A stretch of 64,000 bases of DNA from an uncultured Candidatus Peregrinibacteria bacterium (GTDB lineage Bacteria > Patescibacteriota > Gracilibacteria > Peribacterales > Peribacteraceae): assembly GCA_903854335.1 (NCBI GenBank), contig CAINVY010000002.1:17556-81555 (forward strand). Direction: 5' to 3'. Position 1 is the first letter of the stretch. The number at the start of each line of letters is the position of its first letter. Below the pieces are notes generated by a model. That model made no database searches. It saw nothing but the letters and a program-made list of their open reading frames with translations, and was not told the origin of the DNA. Shown here piece after piece: positions 50,737 to 62,200 of this stretch. A program made the translations under genes and the position numbers.

Positions 50737-51381
50737 TCAGAGACCGAGCTGCTTGCGAATCTCGTCGACCTTGGACTTCTCTTCCTGTTTCGATGCGTTC
50801 TGTACCATGACCGACTGAAGATCCTTCCAATCTTCCGCGTGCTTCTGTTCGAGCTTCATGAGTTGGAGGAGATGCTTCGGAGAGAGTTCGCAGAACTTCT
50901 GTCGCTCATCGCTCAAAATCTTCTGCAATTCATCGATCTGGAACTGACTAAGTTTGGGAATCGCTTGAATGATGCGCCACTTTTCATCCCTGGTGAGGGA
51001 AATGCTGCCCCGAAGCAGACCAAGGAATTTCTGTACGTCGAAGTTCGTTTCCGGATGCTCGGGGATTGCGATCTTATCGTTCGTGAGTGCATCCGTGATG
51101 CTCGTGAAGCGGTAATCGCCCACCTGAGCGAGGATTTTCAAATCTTCATCGTCATATCCCATTTCCTTCGTCGCAACCACTCCGGGGGGAGGTGGCTTGG
51201 GTCCGGCATCCTTCGCCGGCGTTGCGTCATCACCCTGAGCGGCAGGCTGTCCTTGGGAGCCGCCCTGTTGTGGCGGAGCTGGAGGTGCTGCAAAAACCTG
51301 GGAAGGATCCAATCCCCCTTCGGGAACAGAATCGCCCGGTCTTGGCGGTGGTGGCGGAGGTGGAATGGGCTGGTCGGCCAT
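50737..51381 (-). CDS. Hypothetical protein with Pro-rich N-terminus
   Basis: MADQPIPPPPPPPRPGDS...; helical C-terminus. Confidence 0.62.
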   Translation of the reverse strand: MADQPIPPPPPPPRPGDSVPEGGLDPSQVFAAPPAPPQQGGSQGQPAAQGDDATPAKDAGPKPPPPGVVATKEMGYDDEDLKILAQVGDYRFTSITDALTNDKIAIPEHPETNFDVQKFLGLLRGSISLTRDEKWRIIQAIPKLSQFQIDELQKILSDERQKFCELSPKHLLQLMKLEQKHAEDWKDLQSVMVQNASKQEEKSKVDEIRKQLGL

Positions 51382-51454
51382 AGCATGCGTGGAAAAGCGG
51401 TTTTAGTGTAGCAGGGGGCGGTATGTTGACAATGGCAATTGCGCTCAGGCGCTG

Positions 51455-53500
51455 TCAGAGCTTCTTTGGAATACTGCTTTCTTTGTAGACGACTTTTTCT
51501 GCCGCGTGCCTCGCTCGAATAATTAGTTCGGGATTCATCATCGCGGCGAGGATCGCATCGGGTATGCCGCTTTGTCTCGTCCCGAAGATTTCTCCTGGCC
51601 CGCGCAATCGCAAATCCATTTCTGCAAGCATGAAACCGGAATCGTGTTCTTCCATGGCTTTCAATCGGGGAGAACTTGCTTGGTCCTGCTTCGTGGTGAA
51701 GAGAAAACAGTAGCTCTTCGTGTCTCCCCTGCCCACGCGACCGCGCAACTGATGCAATTGCGAGAGACCGAAACGTTCGGCACCTTCGATGACGATAATC
51801 GTCGCGTTGGGAACATCGATACCGACCTCGATCACGGAGGTCGAAACGAGGAGATCGAATCGTTTCTCGCGAAACGCTCGCATGATGTCTTGCTTCTCTT
51901 GTGGTGACAGTTTGCCGTGCATCATCGCGATGTTTCGCTCGGGGAACGATGTGCGTAGCCTCTTCGCTTCCATCTGCACGTTCTTCACTTCATCCAGTTC
52001 TTCGCTTTCGGATATGAGGGGACAAATGACGAACACTTGCCTCCCCTCTTGGATTTCATGATCAATGAATCGTTCGACAGTCGGTCGATCTTTGGGCGAG
52101 ATAACGCGTGTTTCAATAGCGCTTCTCTTTCCGGGTTTCTCAAGCAGCACCGAGAGATCATGGTCGCCGTATGCGGTGAGCGCGAGCGTACGGGGAATCG
52201 GCGTCGCCGTCATGGACAGGAAATGCGGACTCCCCTTTTCCTTGAGGCGTGCGCGCTGAACGACGCCGAAACGATGCTGTTCATCGACGATTACGAGACG
52301 CAGATCTTTGAATCGTACGGACTCTTCGATGAGCGCGTGTGTGCCGATGACGATGTCCATCGTTCCCGTCGCGAGAGAACGCTTGATACTCTCGGCTTCC
52401 GCGCGCGGCGTGGAGCCGGTAAGAAGTGCGACGGAGGGAAGAGGAAATGTGTGCGGTGTTTCGCCGCTATTTACTTGCAGAAATGAATGGAAGTTCGTCA
52501 GCAGCCGCATGACCCCTTCTGCATGCTGACGAGCGAGGACTTCTGTTGGGACCATGAGCGCGCACTGGCCGCCGCTACGCACGACATTCGCCATGACGGC
52601 AACGGCAACGAGCGTTTTCCCCGATCCCACGTCGCCTTCGAGCAGCCGTGACATCGGCGTCTCTTTCTCCATATCTTTCAGAATTTCGTAGATCGCGATC
52701 TTCTGGCTGTTCGTGGGCGTGAAGCGCAGCGACGCGAAGAATTCTTTGATCAGCTCCACGTCCATGGGCGTGCGCAAACGCTCCTGATGAATGCCTTGCC
52801 AATCCTTCTTCCGTTCCAGTGCTTCGCACTGCAACGCGAACATCTGCTCGAAGAGCAATCGGTCGTAAGCCCTGGTCGTCTCCTCTGCCTCAGTCGGAAA
52901 ATGGAGAGCACGGATCATCTCTTTGCGCGATGGGAGATGCTCATCATGCAAGATTTCCTCCGGCAGCGTTTCCTCGATCTCCTCGATGGCATCGCGTACG
53001 AGCAGCATCTTCTCGCGCAGCCACTTCGTGGAAATGATTTCGTGTTGCGGATAGATCGGCACGAGGCGGCCGGAATGAACGAGCGGTTTGCGCTGGTCCT
53101 GCTCAAACTGCGGACTCTGGAAGACGAGTTTCCTCCCCTTGATCGAGAGCTTTCCTGTCAAAACGACTTCCATGTTTTCCGTGAGCATGCGTTTGACGTG
53201 TGGCTGGTTGAACCACACGACGTCCGCGGTCGATCCTTGCGTATCCGCGAATTGTGCCGTCACCATCTGCTTGCCGCCACGAATGCGTACGAGTTTCACT
53301 GCCGTAATCGTTCCTCGTATCGTTACCTTGTCGTCGATCTTTGCAGAAGCAATGGTTTGCATTTGCGTCAGATCTTCATGTGCGCGTGGAAAATACAGGA
53401 GGAGATCCAGGACATTTCGAATGCCCATACCTTCGAGCGCTTCCTTATGAAGAGGCGTGGTTCTGAGGAGCTCCAAGGAGAGTGTGTCGCGCAAGTGCAC
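51455..53500 (-). CDS. recG: ATP-dependent DNA helicase RecG
   Basis: RLLEGDVGSGKTLVAVAVM; IVDEQHRFGVVQR; MTATPIPRTLALTAYGDHDLS; GRVGRGDTKSYCFL. GTG start 6 nt after TATACT. Confidence 0.96.
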   Translation of the reverse strand: MHLRDTLSLELLRTTPLHKEALEGMGIRNVLDLLLYFPRAHEDLTQMQTIASAKIDDKVTIRGTITAVKLVRIRGGKQMVTAQFADTQGSTADVVWFNQPHVKRMLTENMEVVLTGKLSIKGRKLVFQSPQFEQDQRKPLVHSGRLVPIYPQHEIISTKWLREKMLLVRDAIEEIEETLPEEILHDEHLPSRKEMIRALHFPTEAEETTRAYDRLLFEQMFALQCEALERKKDWQGIHQERLRTPMDVELIKEFFASLRFTPTNSQKIAIYEILKDMEKETPMSRLLEGDVGSGKTLVAVAVMANVVRSGGQCALMVPTEVLARQHAEGVMRLLTNFHSFLQVNSGETPHTFPLPSVALLTGSTPRAEAESIKRSLATGTMDIVIGTHALIEESVRFKDLRLVIVDEQHRFGVVQRARLKEKGSPHFLSMTATPIPRTLALTAYGDHDLSVLLEKPGKRSAIETRVISPKDRPTVERFIDHEIQEGRQVFVICPLISESEELDEVKNVQMEAKRLRTSFPERNIAMMHGKLSPQEKQDIMRAFREKRFDLLVSTSVIEVGIDVPNATIIVIEGAERFGLSQLHQLRGRVGRGDTKSYCFLFTTKQDQASSPRLKAMEEHDSGFMLAEMDLRLRGPGEIFGTRQSGIPDAILAAMMNPELIIRARHAAEKVVYKESSIPKKL

Positions 53501-53575
53501 GGAAAAAGTATAGCAAGAGAACTCTTTCTTCCTGAATAATCGACAGAGAAATCATTCTCTGGTAGAATAGAGCGT

Positions 53576-53965
53576 ATGGTAAATCTCGCTTCTCTCTATG
53601 ATGAACACAAGAATCTCTCGGAGTCCAAGCAAGTGCAGGCGGGCGTCTCTCCTGCCGGGGATATGGGCGATGAGCACGCAACGTTCGTAAAGAGAATTTC
53701 CGCATTGGTTCAGGAAGAAAAGATCAATGTTTTTTCACCCGCAACGTTTTACAGGGAGGGGGCGTACGAGAAACTCTCTGCTTCTCAGAAGTCGCATGTG
53801 GATCTTGCGATGGTGAATATGGCCGATCAGGTTCGACACGTCGTCGATTATTATCTTTCGGAGAAGACGCCGAATGCGAGTCCGCAGTTGGAGCAGATGA
53901 TCGAGCAACTCTGGCAGATGAAGGAACGATTGGCGTCGAAGCATGGCAAGATTCTCAAATTCTGA
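53576..53965 (+). CDS. Hypothetical protein
   Basis: 129 aa; TAGAAT-7 nt-ATG upstream. Confidence 0.6.
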   Translation: MVNLASLYDEHKNLSESKQVQAGVSPAGDMGDEHATFVKRISALVQEEKINVFSPATFYREGAYEKLSASQKSHVDLAMVNMADQVRHVVDYYLSEKTPNASPQLEQMIEQLWQMKERLASKHGKILKF

Positions 53966-53967
53966 TT

Positions 53968-54120
53968 ATGGCTGGCATACCTCCCATCGAACGGCTCCCG
54001 GAAGATGAACGCCTCAAGAATAGTCCAAAGGAATGGGCGGATCAGAGAGAGAATGTTGCGCTTGCAGTGCAGAGGCAGCTTGAGCTTCTCAAACAGACCG
54101 TGGAGCAGAGGGTTGCGTGA
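53968..54120 (+). CDS. Small hypothetical protein (50 aa)
   Basis: [50 protein letters not shown]; starts 3 nt after the previous stop. Confidence 0.45.
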   Translation: MAGIPPIERLPEDERLKNSPKEWADQRENVALAVQRQLELLKQTVEQRVA

Positions 54121-55060
54121 TCCATCGGATTCGTTCATCTCTCTTCCACCATGTCATCTGGCGTTTGGCGTACTGCATCGTTTTCGTTGCAATCTCCTTG
54201 GCTAATTCTTGTTCATTCTTTTTACTGTTCACTTCCCACTGTTCACTCGAAATCGCTGCAGCAATTTCGCGATATCCCAGGCTCTTCATCCCCGGATCCT
54301 CGACTCCGTATCCCTTTTCCAGGAGCGCACGGACTTCCTCTATCCATCCGGAAGCAAAGAGTTGATCGGTTCTCCGTTGAATACGCCCTCTCAATTTTTC
54401 CCGTGACCACTGCATCCCGAGAATATAGAGATCGAAGCGCGGTTGCTCTCTCCGCTTCGTCTCGGCCAGAGTGTTTCTTGATCCCAAGAGCTCCACAGCC
54501 CGCACGACGTACGGTTTGTTTCTCGGATGGATCGCGGCCGCCGCATCAGGATCGAGATTCTGCAATCGTGCGTAGAGCGACGCACCTCCATCTTTGTCGT
54601 ACGCGGCATTGAGTTCGGTTCGTATCTTTGGATTCGATGCTTCAGGAAACGAGAGCGCATCGATAATGCTGCTCAAGTAAAGCATCGATCCGCCAACGAG
54701 GATCGGGACGCTCCCCTCTTTCAAGATCGCATCAATTGTTGAAGTAGTCCTAGATTGGTACATCGCCGCAGTCGCTTCTTCTTTGGGATCCAAGATATCG
54801 AGAAGGTGGTGTGGAATGCCGCGCATCTCATGGGGAGTAATTTTCCCGGTACCTATATCAAGGAATCGGTAGAGCTGCCTGGAGTCGGCGTTTACGATTT
54901 CGGCGCGGCGGTGCTTCGAGACGATCGCTTCCGCCACATTTAGTGAAAAATCCGTTTTTCCGCTCGCCGAAGGACCCAAAACGACGATGAGAGGAGACGA
55001 AAATCCTTTGAGGAACAAGAAAATGTCCTGTGCCGTTGATGCGTCAACTAATGATGACAT
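54089..55060 (-). CDS. miaA: tRNA dimethylallyltransferase MiaA with a heptad-repeat insertion near the C-terminus
   Basis: [47 protein letters not shown]...[17 protein letters not shown]. Confidence 0.94.
   Translation of the reverse strand: MSSLVDASTAQDIFLFLKGFSSPLIVVLGPSASGKTDFSLNVAEAIVSKHRRAEIVNADSRQLYRFLDIGTGKITPHEMRGIPHHLLDILDPKEEATAAMYQSRTTSTIDAILKEGSVPILVGGSMLYLSSIIDALSFPEASNPKIRTELNAAYDKDGGASLYARLQNLDPDAAAAIHPRNKPYVVRAVELLGSRNTLAETKRREQPRFDLYILGMQWSREKLRGRIQRRTDQLFASGWIEEVRALLEKGYGVEDPGMKSLGYREIAAAISSEQWEVNSKKNEQELAKEIATKTMQYAKRQMTWWKRDERIRWITQPSAPRSV
54219..54248. repeat. Tandem heptads inside miaA
   Basis: Minus strand: GTGAACA GTGGGAA GTGAACA GTAAAAA, encoding ...[11 protein letters not shown].... 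Confidence 0.75.
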
Positions 55061-55190
55061 TCTTCTTGAAGAACATAGAGAAAATACCTTGCATACTATG
55101 GGCTTGAGCCAAAATTTGATAGAATGGTACCGACAGAAACAGAGCAACGGAAGTTCGTTTCGCTTCGTTTCCCCTCTTCCTCCCTTCTTC

Positions 55191-55838
55191 ATGCACCCCC
55201 GCATTCAATCCGTCGCAGCGCACCTGAGCAAGACCGGCTCGATCCAGAACTTCATTATCCCGACGGTCATCGAGAAAACGCAGTTCGGCGAGCGCGTCTA
55301 CGACATCTACTCGCGTCTCCTTGAGGAGCGCATTATTTTCCTCGGAACGCCGATTAACGATGACGTCGCAAACGCGGTGATCGCACAGCTGCTCTTCTTG
55401 GAAAAAGAAGACGCGAAGAAGGACATCATCCTCTACGTGAATTCTCCCGGAGGACAAGTGACGTCCACGCTCGCCATGTACGACACAATGCAATATGTCG
55501 ACCCCGCGATCTCCACGATCTGTCTCGGGATGGCCGCATCGGGAGGTGCTGTGATCCTCATGGGCGGGGCGAAGGGAAAACGCTTCGCGCTCCCCCACTC
55601 CGAAATTATGATCCATCAACCGCTCGGCGGCACGGAAGGTCAGGCGACGGACATCGCGATCCATGCGGAGCACATCATCAATACGAAGAATCTCCTCAAC
55701 GAGCTCATTGCCAAGCACACGGGCAAGAAGATCGAACAAGTGAAGGTCGATACCGAGCGCGACAAGTTCCTGACGGCCAAAGAAGCGCTGAATTACGGTC
55801 TCATCGATCGCATCATTGAGAAGATATCCGCGAAGTAA
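55191..55838 (+). CDS. clpP: ATP-dependent Clp protease proteolytic subunit
   Basis: [82 protein letters not shown]. Confidence 0.95.
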   Translation: MHPRIQSVAAHLSKTGSIQNFIIPTVIEKTQFGERVYDIYSRLLEERIIFLGTPINDDVANAVIAQLLFLEKEDAKKDIILYVNSPGGQVTSTLAMYDTMQYVDPAISTICLGMAASGGAVILMGGAKGKRFALPHSEIMIHQPLGGTEGQATDIAIHAEHIINTKNLLNELIAKHTGKKIEQVKVDTERDKFLTAKEALNYGLIDRIIEKISAK

Positions 55839-55856
55839 ACCTGGTATGCTTCGTCC

Positions 55857-56939
55857 ATGTTCACTCTTGAGAAGGAGAGCAGTTTCGGGCGGCGTGGTCA
55901 GCTTTTGACGTCGGGCGGCGTTCTCCAAACCCCTTTCTTCATGCCTGTTGGAACTGCGGGAGCCATGAAGGGAATTACGCATGAGGAATTGAAATCACTC
56001 GGAGCGGAGATACTGCTCTGCAATACCTATCACATGCACCTGCGCCCCGGAGAAGATGTGGTGGCGGAGGCGGGAGGACTGCATGATTTCATCGGATGGG
56101 ATTTGCCGATTCTGACGGACTCCGGCGGGTTTCAGGTGTTTTCCCTCAATCAATTGAGAAAAATTTCCGATGAGGGCGTAACGTTTCGATCTCATCTCGA
56201 CGGAACTGAGCTCTTCCTCGGTCCCACGGAATCGATCACGATCCAGCACAAGCTCGGCGCGGATATCATCATGTGCTTCGATGAGTGTCCGCCCTCAACC
56301 GCGAAGAGGCAGGATCTGGAGAAAGCAGTGGAACGAACATTGCTGTGGGCGAAGGCATGCAAGAAGGTGCATGAAGATTTGTGTGCGAAGAAGACTCGGC
56401 ATTCAACCCCTTTTCTTTTCGGCATCGTTCAAGGTGGCCTTGAACGCGATCTTCGTGAGCACTGCGCGCAGGAACTCGCAGGGATGGGATTCGATGGCTA
56501 TGCGGTGGGAGGGCTTGCTGTGGGAGAATCGGAAGCCGAAATGTACGACGTGCTCGATGCCTTGTGTCCTTTGCTTCCGAAGCACGCCCCCCGATATCTC
56601 ATGGGCGTGGGCCGCATCGAACAAATGCGTGCTGCGATCGCAAAGGGAATCGACATGTTCGATTGTGTCCTTCCGATGCGCGAGGCACGGCACGGGACGA
56701 TCACGCTCAGTGATGATTCAAAGATTCGCATCCTCAATGCGGAATACGTCCACGATCACTCGCCGATCGATCCCTCTTCCCCTTCTCCGCCCAGTCGTCT
56801 CCACAAGAAGAGCTACTTAAACCATTTGCTGCGCTCCCATGAACGCCTCGGGGAAACGATCGCTTGCATGCAAAACTTGGGGGTGACGCTAGAAAGCATT
56901 CGGAAGATTCGTGAAACAATTGATTCTTCTGATGAATAG
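55857..56939 (+). CDS. tgt: Queuine tRNA-ribosyltransferase
   Basis: TPFFMPVGTAGAMKGIT; CNTYHMHLRPG; LTDSGGFQVFSL; GIVQGGLERDLR; YLMGVGRIEQM. Confidence 0.96.
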   Translation: MFTLEKESSFGRRGQLLTSGGVLQTPFFMPVGTAGAMKGITHEELKSLGAEILLCNTYHMHLRPGEDVVAEAGGLHDFIGWDLPILTDSGGFQVFSLNQLRKISDEGVTFRSHLDGTELFLGPTESITIQHKLGADIIMCFDECPPSTAKRQDLEKAVERTLLWAKACKKVHEDLCAKKTRHSTPFLFGIVQGGLERDLREHCAQELAGMGFDGYAVGGLAVGESEAEMYDVLDALCPLLPKHAPRYLMGVGRIEQMRAAIAKGIDMFDCVLPMREARHGTITLSDDSKIRILNAEYVHDHSPIDPSSPSPPSRLHKKSYLNHLLRSHERLGETIACMQNLGVTLESIRKIRETIDSSDE

Positions 56940-57009
56940 ATGTGAGATGAAAGATGTAAGATACAAGAAAGCAAAACTCACTTCTTACATCTTACGTCTA
57001 CTATCTATA
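56938..57009. repeat. Inverted heptad-repeat array filling the tgt/rplU gap, unit AGATGNA
   Basis: Left: AGATGTG AGATGAA AGATGTA AGATACA AGAAAGC; right: TTCTTAC ATCTTAC GTCTACT ATCTATA; includes or abuts both TAG stop codons. Confidence 0.85.
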
Positions 57010-57316
57010 CAACGATCTTCACGATCTTGATTTCCGTGAAATTCTGTCTGTGTCCGGCCACTCTTCGGTAGCGCTTGCGTCGATGTGCCTTCTGAATGCG
57101 GATTTTGTCGGCTCTGCCGTGCGAGAGCACTTGCGCCTGGACAACGGCACCCTTTACGTAGGGAGCGCCAATCTTCACGTCATCTTCGTCGGCAACAAGA
57201 AGTACCTTCTCGAATTCCACGGAATCCTCCGGCTCCTTCTTGAGAAGCGGCACCTTGAGCGTCATCCCTTCGGAGACGATTTCCTGAAACCCGGCGATAT
57301 CCACGATTACGAACAT
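57005..57316 (-). CDS. rplU: 50S ribosomal protein L21
   Basis: MFVIVDIAGFQEIVSEGMTLKVPLL; VLSHGRADKIRIQKAHRRKRYRRVAGHRQNFTEIKI. Confidence 0.93.
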   Translation of the reverse strand: MFVIVDIAGFQEIVSEGMTLKVPLLKKEPEDSVEFEKVLLVADEDDVKIGAPYVKGAVVQAQVLSHGRADKIRIQKAHRRKRYRRVAGHRQNFTEIKIVKIVV

Positions 57317-57485
57317 GTCAGAGTGTAAATGACCGAGGGAGTCTAGGGAAAAGCCGCAGGAGCAGCAAGGGGAAATACAGAGGAATGGGAAGCAATTATG
57401 GAGTCAGCCGCGGCACGCCTGCCAGGCGCGAAAATTGAGAGACCGATTGCGACTTGCTCCTTGCTTCTCTATACTATGCACTCAG

Positions 57486-57848
57486 GTGAAATACGTATCC
57501 CTCACGATCTTCGGCTTGAGCATCCTCCTCAGCAACATATGCCTCATGGGTTCGGCGGAGGCGCAGAGCATGCCTATGACTATGAGCGCGATGCACCAGG
57601 AGGCGCGCGGAATGACACACTGCAGTCATGTGGGATCAGCGATCGAGGCGAACTGCAGCGCACATCAACTGCAAGAGACTGCATCGTTGCGCTCCTCGTT
57701 AGATCACCATGGGATGCATCTGGCTGCGAGCTTTCCGTCAACCCTTATCACGCAGGCGCTGCTCGTGATTGGCAGCTCGACCGCAACTCTTCCCGTTCAA
57801 TTTCCGCCTCCCCTTTCGGGAATTACCACCGTCGTCTTGAAGCAGTAG
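57486..57848 (+). CDS. Secreted Met/His-rich small protein (candidate metal-binding)
   Basis: Signal-like VKYVSLTIFGLSILLSNICLMGSAEAQ, then SMPMTMSAMHQEARGMTHCSH...SLDHHGMH; next to copper genes; GTG start inferred. Confidence 0.6.
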   Translation: MKYVSLTIFGLSILLSNICLMGSAEAQSMPMTMSAMHQEARGMTHCSHVGSAIEANCSAHQLQETASLRSSLDHHGMHLAASFPSTLITQALLVIGSSTATLPVQFPPPLSGITTVVLKQ

Positions 57849-57902
57849 AAAGGAAGCGACCCTGACGTGTCTTGCGTCTTTGTGTTTCTTTCCTTTCTCA
57901 TT

Positions 57903-59252
57903 ATGTCGAATACTTCTTCATCCGATCATCTCGTTAAAGTCAGCATTGAAGGTATGACGTGCGCGAGCTGTGAGCTTCTCCTCGAACGAGAACTCATGAA
58001 GCTCGAGGGCGTAACAAAAGTGAAGGTGAATCATCGAACGAAGCTGGCGAATATTCGCTATGAAGGTGATATGCCTTCCATTGATACGATACGTCGGATT
58101 GTATCCAAGACTGGGTACCGACTCTCCGATGATGAAACCAATACAGTATCAGACACTCAGGATACCAAGTGGCGTGATATCACCGCTTCGCTCATTATCT
58201 TCTTTGTCATTGTGTTTCTTCTTCGTGCATTCAATATTTCTTCACTCGCTCCCTCCACTAACGCAGCTCTTTCGTTGGGAAGCATTTTTCTTATTGGTCT
58301 TGTAGCGGGAGCATCTACATGCATGGCTGTCTCAGGAGGATTGCTCGTCGCACTCGCTGCAAAGTATCACGAACGCAATCCCTCCCAATCGAGCTGGGAG
58401 AGGTTTCAACCTCTGTGGCAATTTAATGTCGGTCGAATCTCATCATACTTTGTCTTCGGAGGAATTGTCGGCGTTCTAGGGCAATCTATTTCGTTCAGTG
58501 CGCAGGTTACTGCGATTCTCAATATCATAATTGCGCTCGTCATGATTTCTCTCGCACTGTCCATACTCAAGATTTTTCCGTCACGTCTTTCACTTCGTTT
58601 GCCAAGAAAGCTCACGCACGGCATTGCTTCAATATCTGAAAGCGATCACCCACTCGCACCGTTTAGTCTTGGTGCTCTTACCTTTTTTCTCCCCTGCGGT
58701 TTTACGCAATCTTTACAGCTTGTTGCACTCGCCTCCGGAAGTTTCTTCTCAGGCGCTCTCATAATGGCGACGTTCGCCCTGGGCACACTGCCGTCACTGA
58801 TTGGGATTAGTGCAATTTCCGCGAGTGCGAAGGGAAGATTCTCATCGCTTTTCCTGAGATTTAGCGGAACGGTTGTCCTCGTGCTTGCGCTCTTCAATCT
58901 ATCGAGCGGCCTTGCCGCCGCTGGTTTTGATACCGGCAATATTCTTCCCGCCTCTCCACCGGCAGGCGAAGCCCCAGTCGTGCACAACGACGTTCAGGAA
59001 GTGAACATGGCCGTAACTGAATATGGCTATCTGCCAAACGTCATCACGATTAAAGCAGGTGTGCCAGTGAGATGGATTGTCGATGGAACGCAAGCAACAG
59101 GTTGTACTGGCGGCATTATGATTCCATCCCTCAACATATCTCGCTTCCTCAAAAGCGGTCCTAATGTGATCGAATTTACTGCGCCGAGTCCGGGTCGACT
59201 TCCTTTCAGTTGCACAATGGGAATGGTCCGTGGCGAATTTAATGTCATTTGA
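57903..59252 (+). CDS. HMA domain - DsbD/SafE-like membrane domain - cupredoxin-like domain fusion
   Basis: [25 protein letters not shown] (HMA); multi-TM with [13 protein letters not shown] and [13 protein letters not shown]-terminal [23 protein letters not shown]...[17 protein letters not shown]. Confidence 0.85.
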   Translation: MSNTSSSDHLVKVSIEGMTCASCELLLERELMKLEGVTKVKVNHRTKLANIRYEGDMPSIDTIRRIVSKTGYRLSDDETNTVSDTQDTKWRDITASLIIFFVIVFLLRAFNISSLAPSTNAALSLGSIFLIGLVAGASTCMAVSGGLLVALAAKYHERNPSQSSWERFQPLWQFNVGRISSYFVFGGIVGVLGQSISFSAQVTAILNIIIALVMISLALSILKIFPSRLSLRLPRKLTHGIASISESDHPLAPFSLGALTFFLPCGFTQSLQLVALASGSFFSGALIMATFALGTLPSLIGISAISASAKGRFSSLFLRFSGTVVLVLALFNLSSGLAAAGFDTGNILPASPPAGEAPVVHNDVQEVNMAVTEYGYLPNVITIKAGVPVRWIVDGTQATGCTGGIMIPSLNISRFLKSGPNVIEFTAPSPGRLPFSCTMGMVRGEFNVI

Positions 59253-59269
59253 TTCCTCTCTTTGCTTTC

Positions 59270-62200
59270 ATGAAATCTGATGTCATTCCATCATCGGCAA
59301 AACGCAATGTGAGGTTGGTCCTCACGGGTATGCACTGTGCTTCATGTGCGAAACTCATTGAAGCATCATTGAATGATTTAAAGGGTGTGAACAAAGCTAC
59401 CGTAAACTTTGCCGTAGGTAATGCTACGGTGCTTTCGGATGAAAGTGTTACGGATGAAATGTTGATACTCGCGGTAAGAGATGCGGGATATGAAGCTGAA
59501 ATTCTTACTGGAAAAGACAAATACCAAGAACAGAAGAAACGTGATGTGGAGATTCACGACTTCCGATGGAAGTTTGTATGGAGTCTCTGCCTAAGCCTTC
59601 CGATGTTCTACTTTATGCTTCTGGATTTTTTCCAATGGCTTCCGGGAGCGAACTTCATTTCTCCGTACGCTGGAATTCTTTCTCTCGCACTCACGATACC
59701 CGTTCAATTCTGGATTGGGGCGGGATTCTACAAGGGTATGTGGTCAAGTTTGCGCATGAAGACGTTTAATATGGACAGTTTGATCGCCATCGGTACATCC
59801 ACTGCATTCTTTTACAGTTTGATGAACTTTCTACTCTACGCATTTCGATCACGTTCAGTCATTGGGCTCAATGGTGCAGCGATTCCTGATCTGTATTTTG
59901 AAACTGCTGCCTATTTGATCACGTTCGTCATGCTCGGAAAATGGCTAGAGGCGAAAGCGAAAGGGCGGGTCAGTGATGCCATTCTGAAGCTCATGAGCTT
60001 GCAGGCAAAATCCGCTCGTGTGGTGCGCAATGGCAACACATTCGATATTGATGTAGAGAAGGTCATCGCAGGAGATTGTATAGTTATACGACCGGGAGAG
60101 ACTATCCCAGTAGATGGCACTATCACCAAAGGTCATTCCTCTGTCGACGAATCCATGCTTACGGGTGAAAGCATTCCCGTGGAGAAACAAGTTGGAGACA
60201 GAGTCATAGGTGCGACACTGAACAAAAATGGCAGTTTCGAGTACACGGCTGAGAAAATCGGAAGTGAAACGATGCTCTCACAAATCATTCGATTGATCGA
60301 AGAGGCTCAGGGATCGAAGGCGCCCATTCAGGGATTCGCAGATCGTATCTCTGCGTGGTTCGTCCCAGCAGTAATCCTCACGGCGATTCTCACTTTTCTC
60401 GTTTGGTACTTCGTGCTTGGAGCTATCCTTAGCTTCTCGCTCATGGCTTTCACGGCAGTGATCGTCATAGCGTGTCCGTGCGCACTTGGGCTCGCGACTC
60501 CCACGGCAATTATGGTCGGAACCGGGAAGGGAGCGGAGAAAGGCATATTGATTAAAGGCGGAGAACCGCTCGAGGCGGCGAATATGATTAATGTCATTGT
60601 CTTCGACAAAACGGGGACGCTTACGAACGGCAAGCCCATCGTGACAGACGTGATTGGTATCCATATGAGCGAAGATGAGGTTCTCCTCATCGCAGCGTCC
60701 CTCGAGCGTTCCTCAGAACATCCACTCGCAGAAGCAATTTACAACTTTGCCCAGGAGAAGAAATTGAATGTATTCGATGTTGAGCATTTTGAAGCAATTC
60801 CAGGTCATGGAATTGTAGGAATAATGAAAGATACGAAGTACTTCTTTGGAAATCGCAAACTTATGACTGAAATGGCCGGGTTGGATTTCACGAAAACAAA
60901 AGATCAGCTTACGAAGCTTGAAGAGCAAGGCAAGACAGCGATGATCCTTGCTACATCCACTGAATTCCTTGGCATCATTGCTGTAGCGGACACGGTGAAG
61001 GACACGACAAAAGAAGCCATCGATCTTCTGCGGAAGTTGAAGATTGAGACCTACATGATCACGGGAGACAACGAGCGTACGGCGAGAGCCATTGCGAAGC
61101 AGATCGGCATCACCAACGTACTTGCAGAAGTTCTCCCAGAGGACAAAGCGAATGAGGTCAAGAGACTCCAGGGAAATGGAAAGAGAGTTGCGATGGTCGG
61201 CGATGGCATTAATGACGCTCCAGCACTCGCACAAGCCGATCTCGGCATAGCGATGGGCTCCGGAACGGATGTGGCTATGGAAACGGGGGGCATTGTCATC
61301 ATTAAAAATGATCTGCGCGATGTCGTGACGGCTCTTGAGCTTTCGAAAGAGACGATGAGCAAGATAAAGCAAAACATGTTTTTTGCTCTCTTCTATAATA
61401 TCATCGGTATTCCCATTGCCGCTCGCGTCTTCTATCCCCTCTTCGGGCTGATCTTGCGACCGGAACTCGCGGGGTTGGCAATGGCAATGAGTTCAATATC
61501 CGTTGTTACGAATTCCCTTCTTCTTCGACTCTATCGTCCAAGAAAGAAAAACTTCCTTTCCACTATTGCACCGGCGTGCATGATGATTGGCTTCACTGTT
61601 CTCTTCCTCGAGTTTGCCCAATTCAGTTCCAGATTCATGATGTCAAATGCGGTTATCACAGCTTCTCTCGCATCAAACGACATTATTTCTAAGACAAACG
61701 AGCTTTTCACTGTCTCAGGAACTCCAGAGCTTATCTTCGATAATGGTGATTTTGAATTCATTCTCGGAGTCGATCAACTTGGCAAAGCGCTCAAGGTTAC
61801 CGAAGGAAGCGCGACAATTCCGGTACATGGAGTGCTCCTTGGGTCGCAGGAAGGTTTCATGATGCGCAGGGAGAATGAATTCTCGAACATTGGAGATCCT
61901 TTGAAAGATTTCGCAGGTCAGAAGAGCTACAGTGTCACTGGCGTCCTCGCTCCGACAGGTACAGTTCTCGATCTTGCTCACATCACGCAGAAGACGGCAC
62001 TTACGTCACTTCCCGCTGGAGTGGTCTTGAAGGCCATTGATGATAAGGGCGCACTGAAGCTCTTCTACGCTGGTGATCTCACTCTTCTCCCAGATACGAT
62101 GAAGAAAATCATCGCAGGGAGCGAGCGTTCCAACAGAACAAAGGATGGGAAGACCTACAGGCCACTCTTCCTTGGAGCTCAAGAGGCAGCCATGATGCGT

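Noticed and set aside
54987-55190. N-terminal extension of the clpP ORF from 54987
   Set aside because: Overlaps the miaA 5' region on the opposite strand; ClpP homology begins at ATG 55191.
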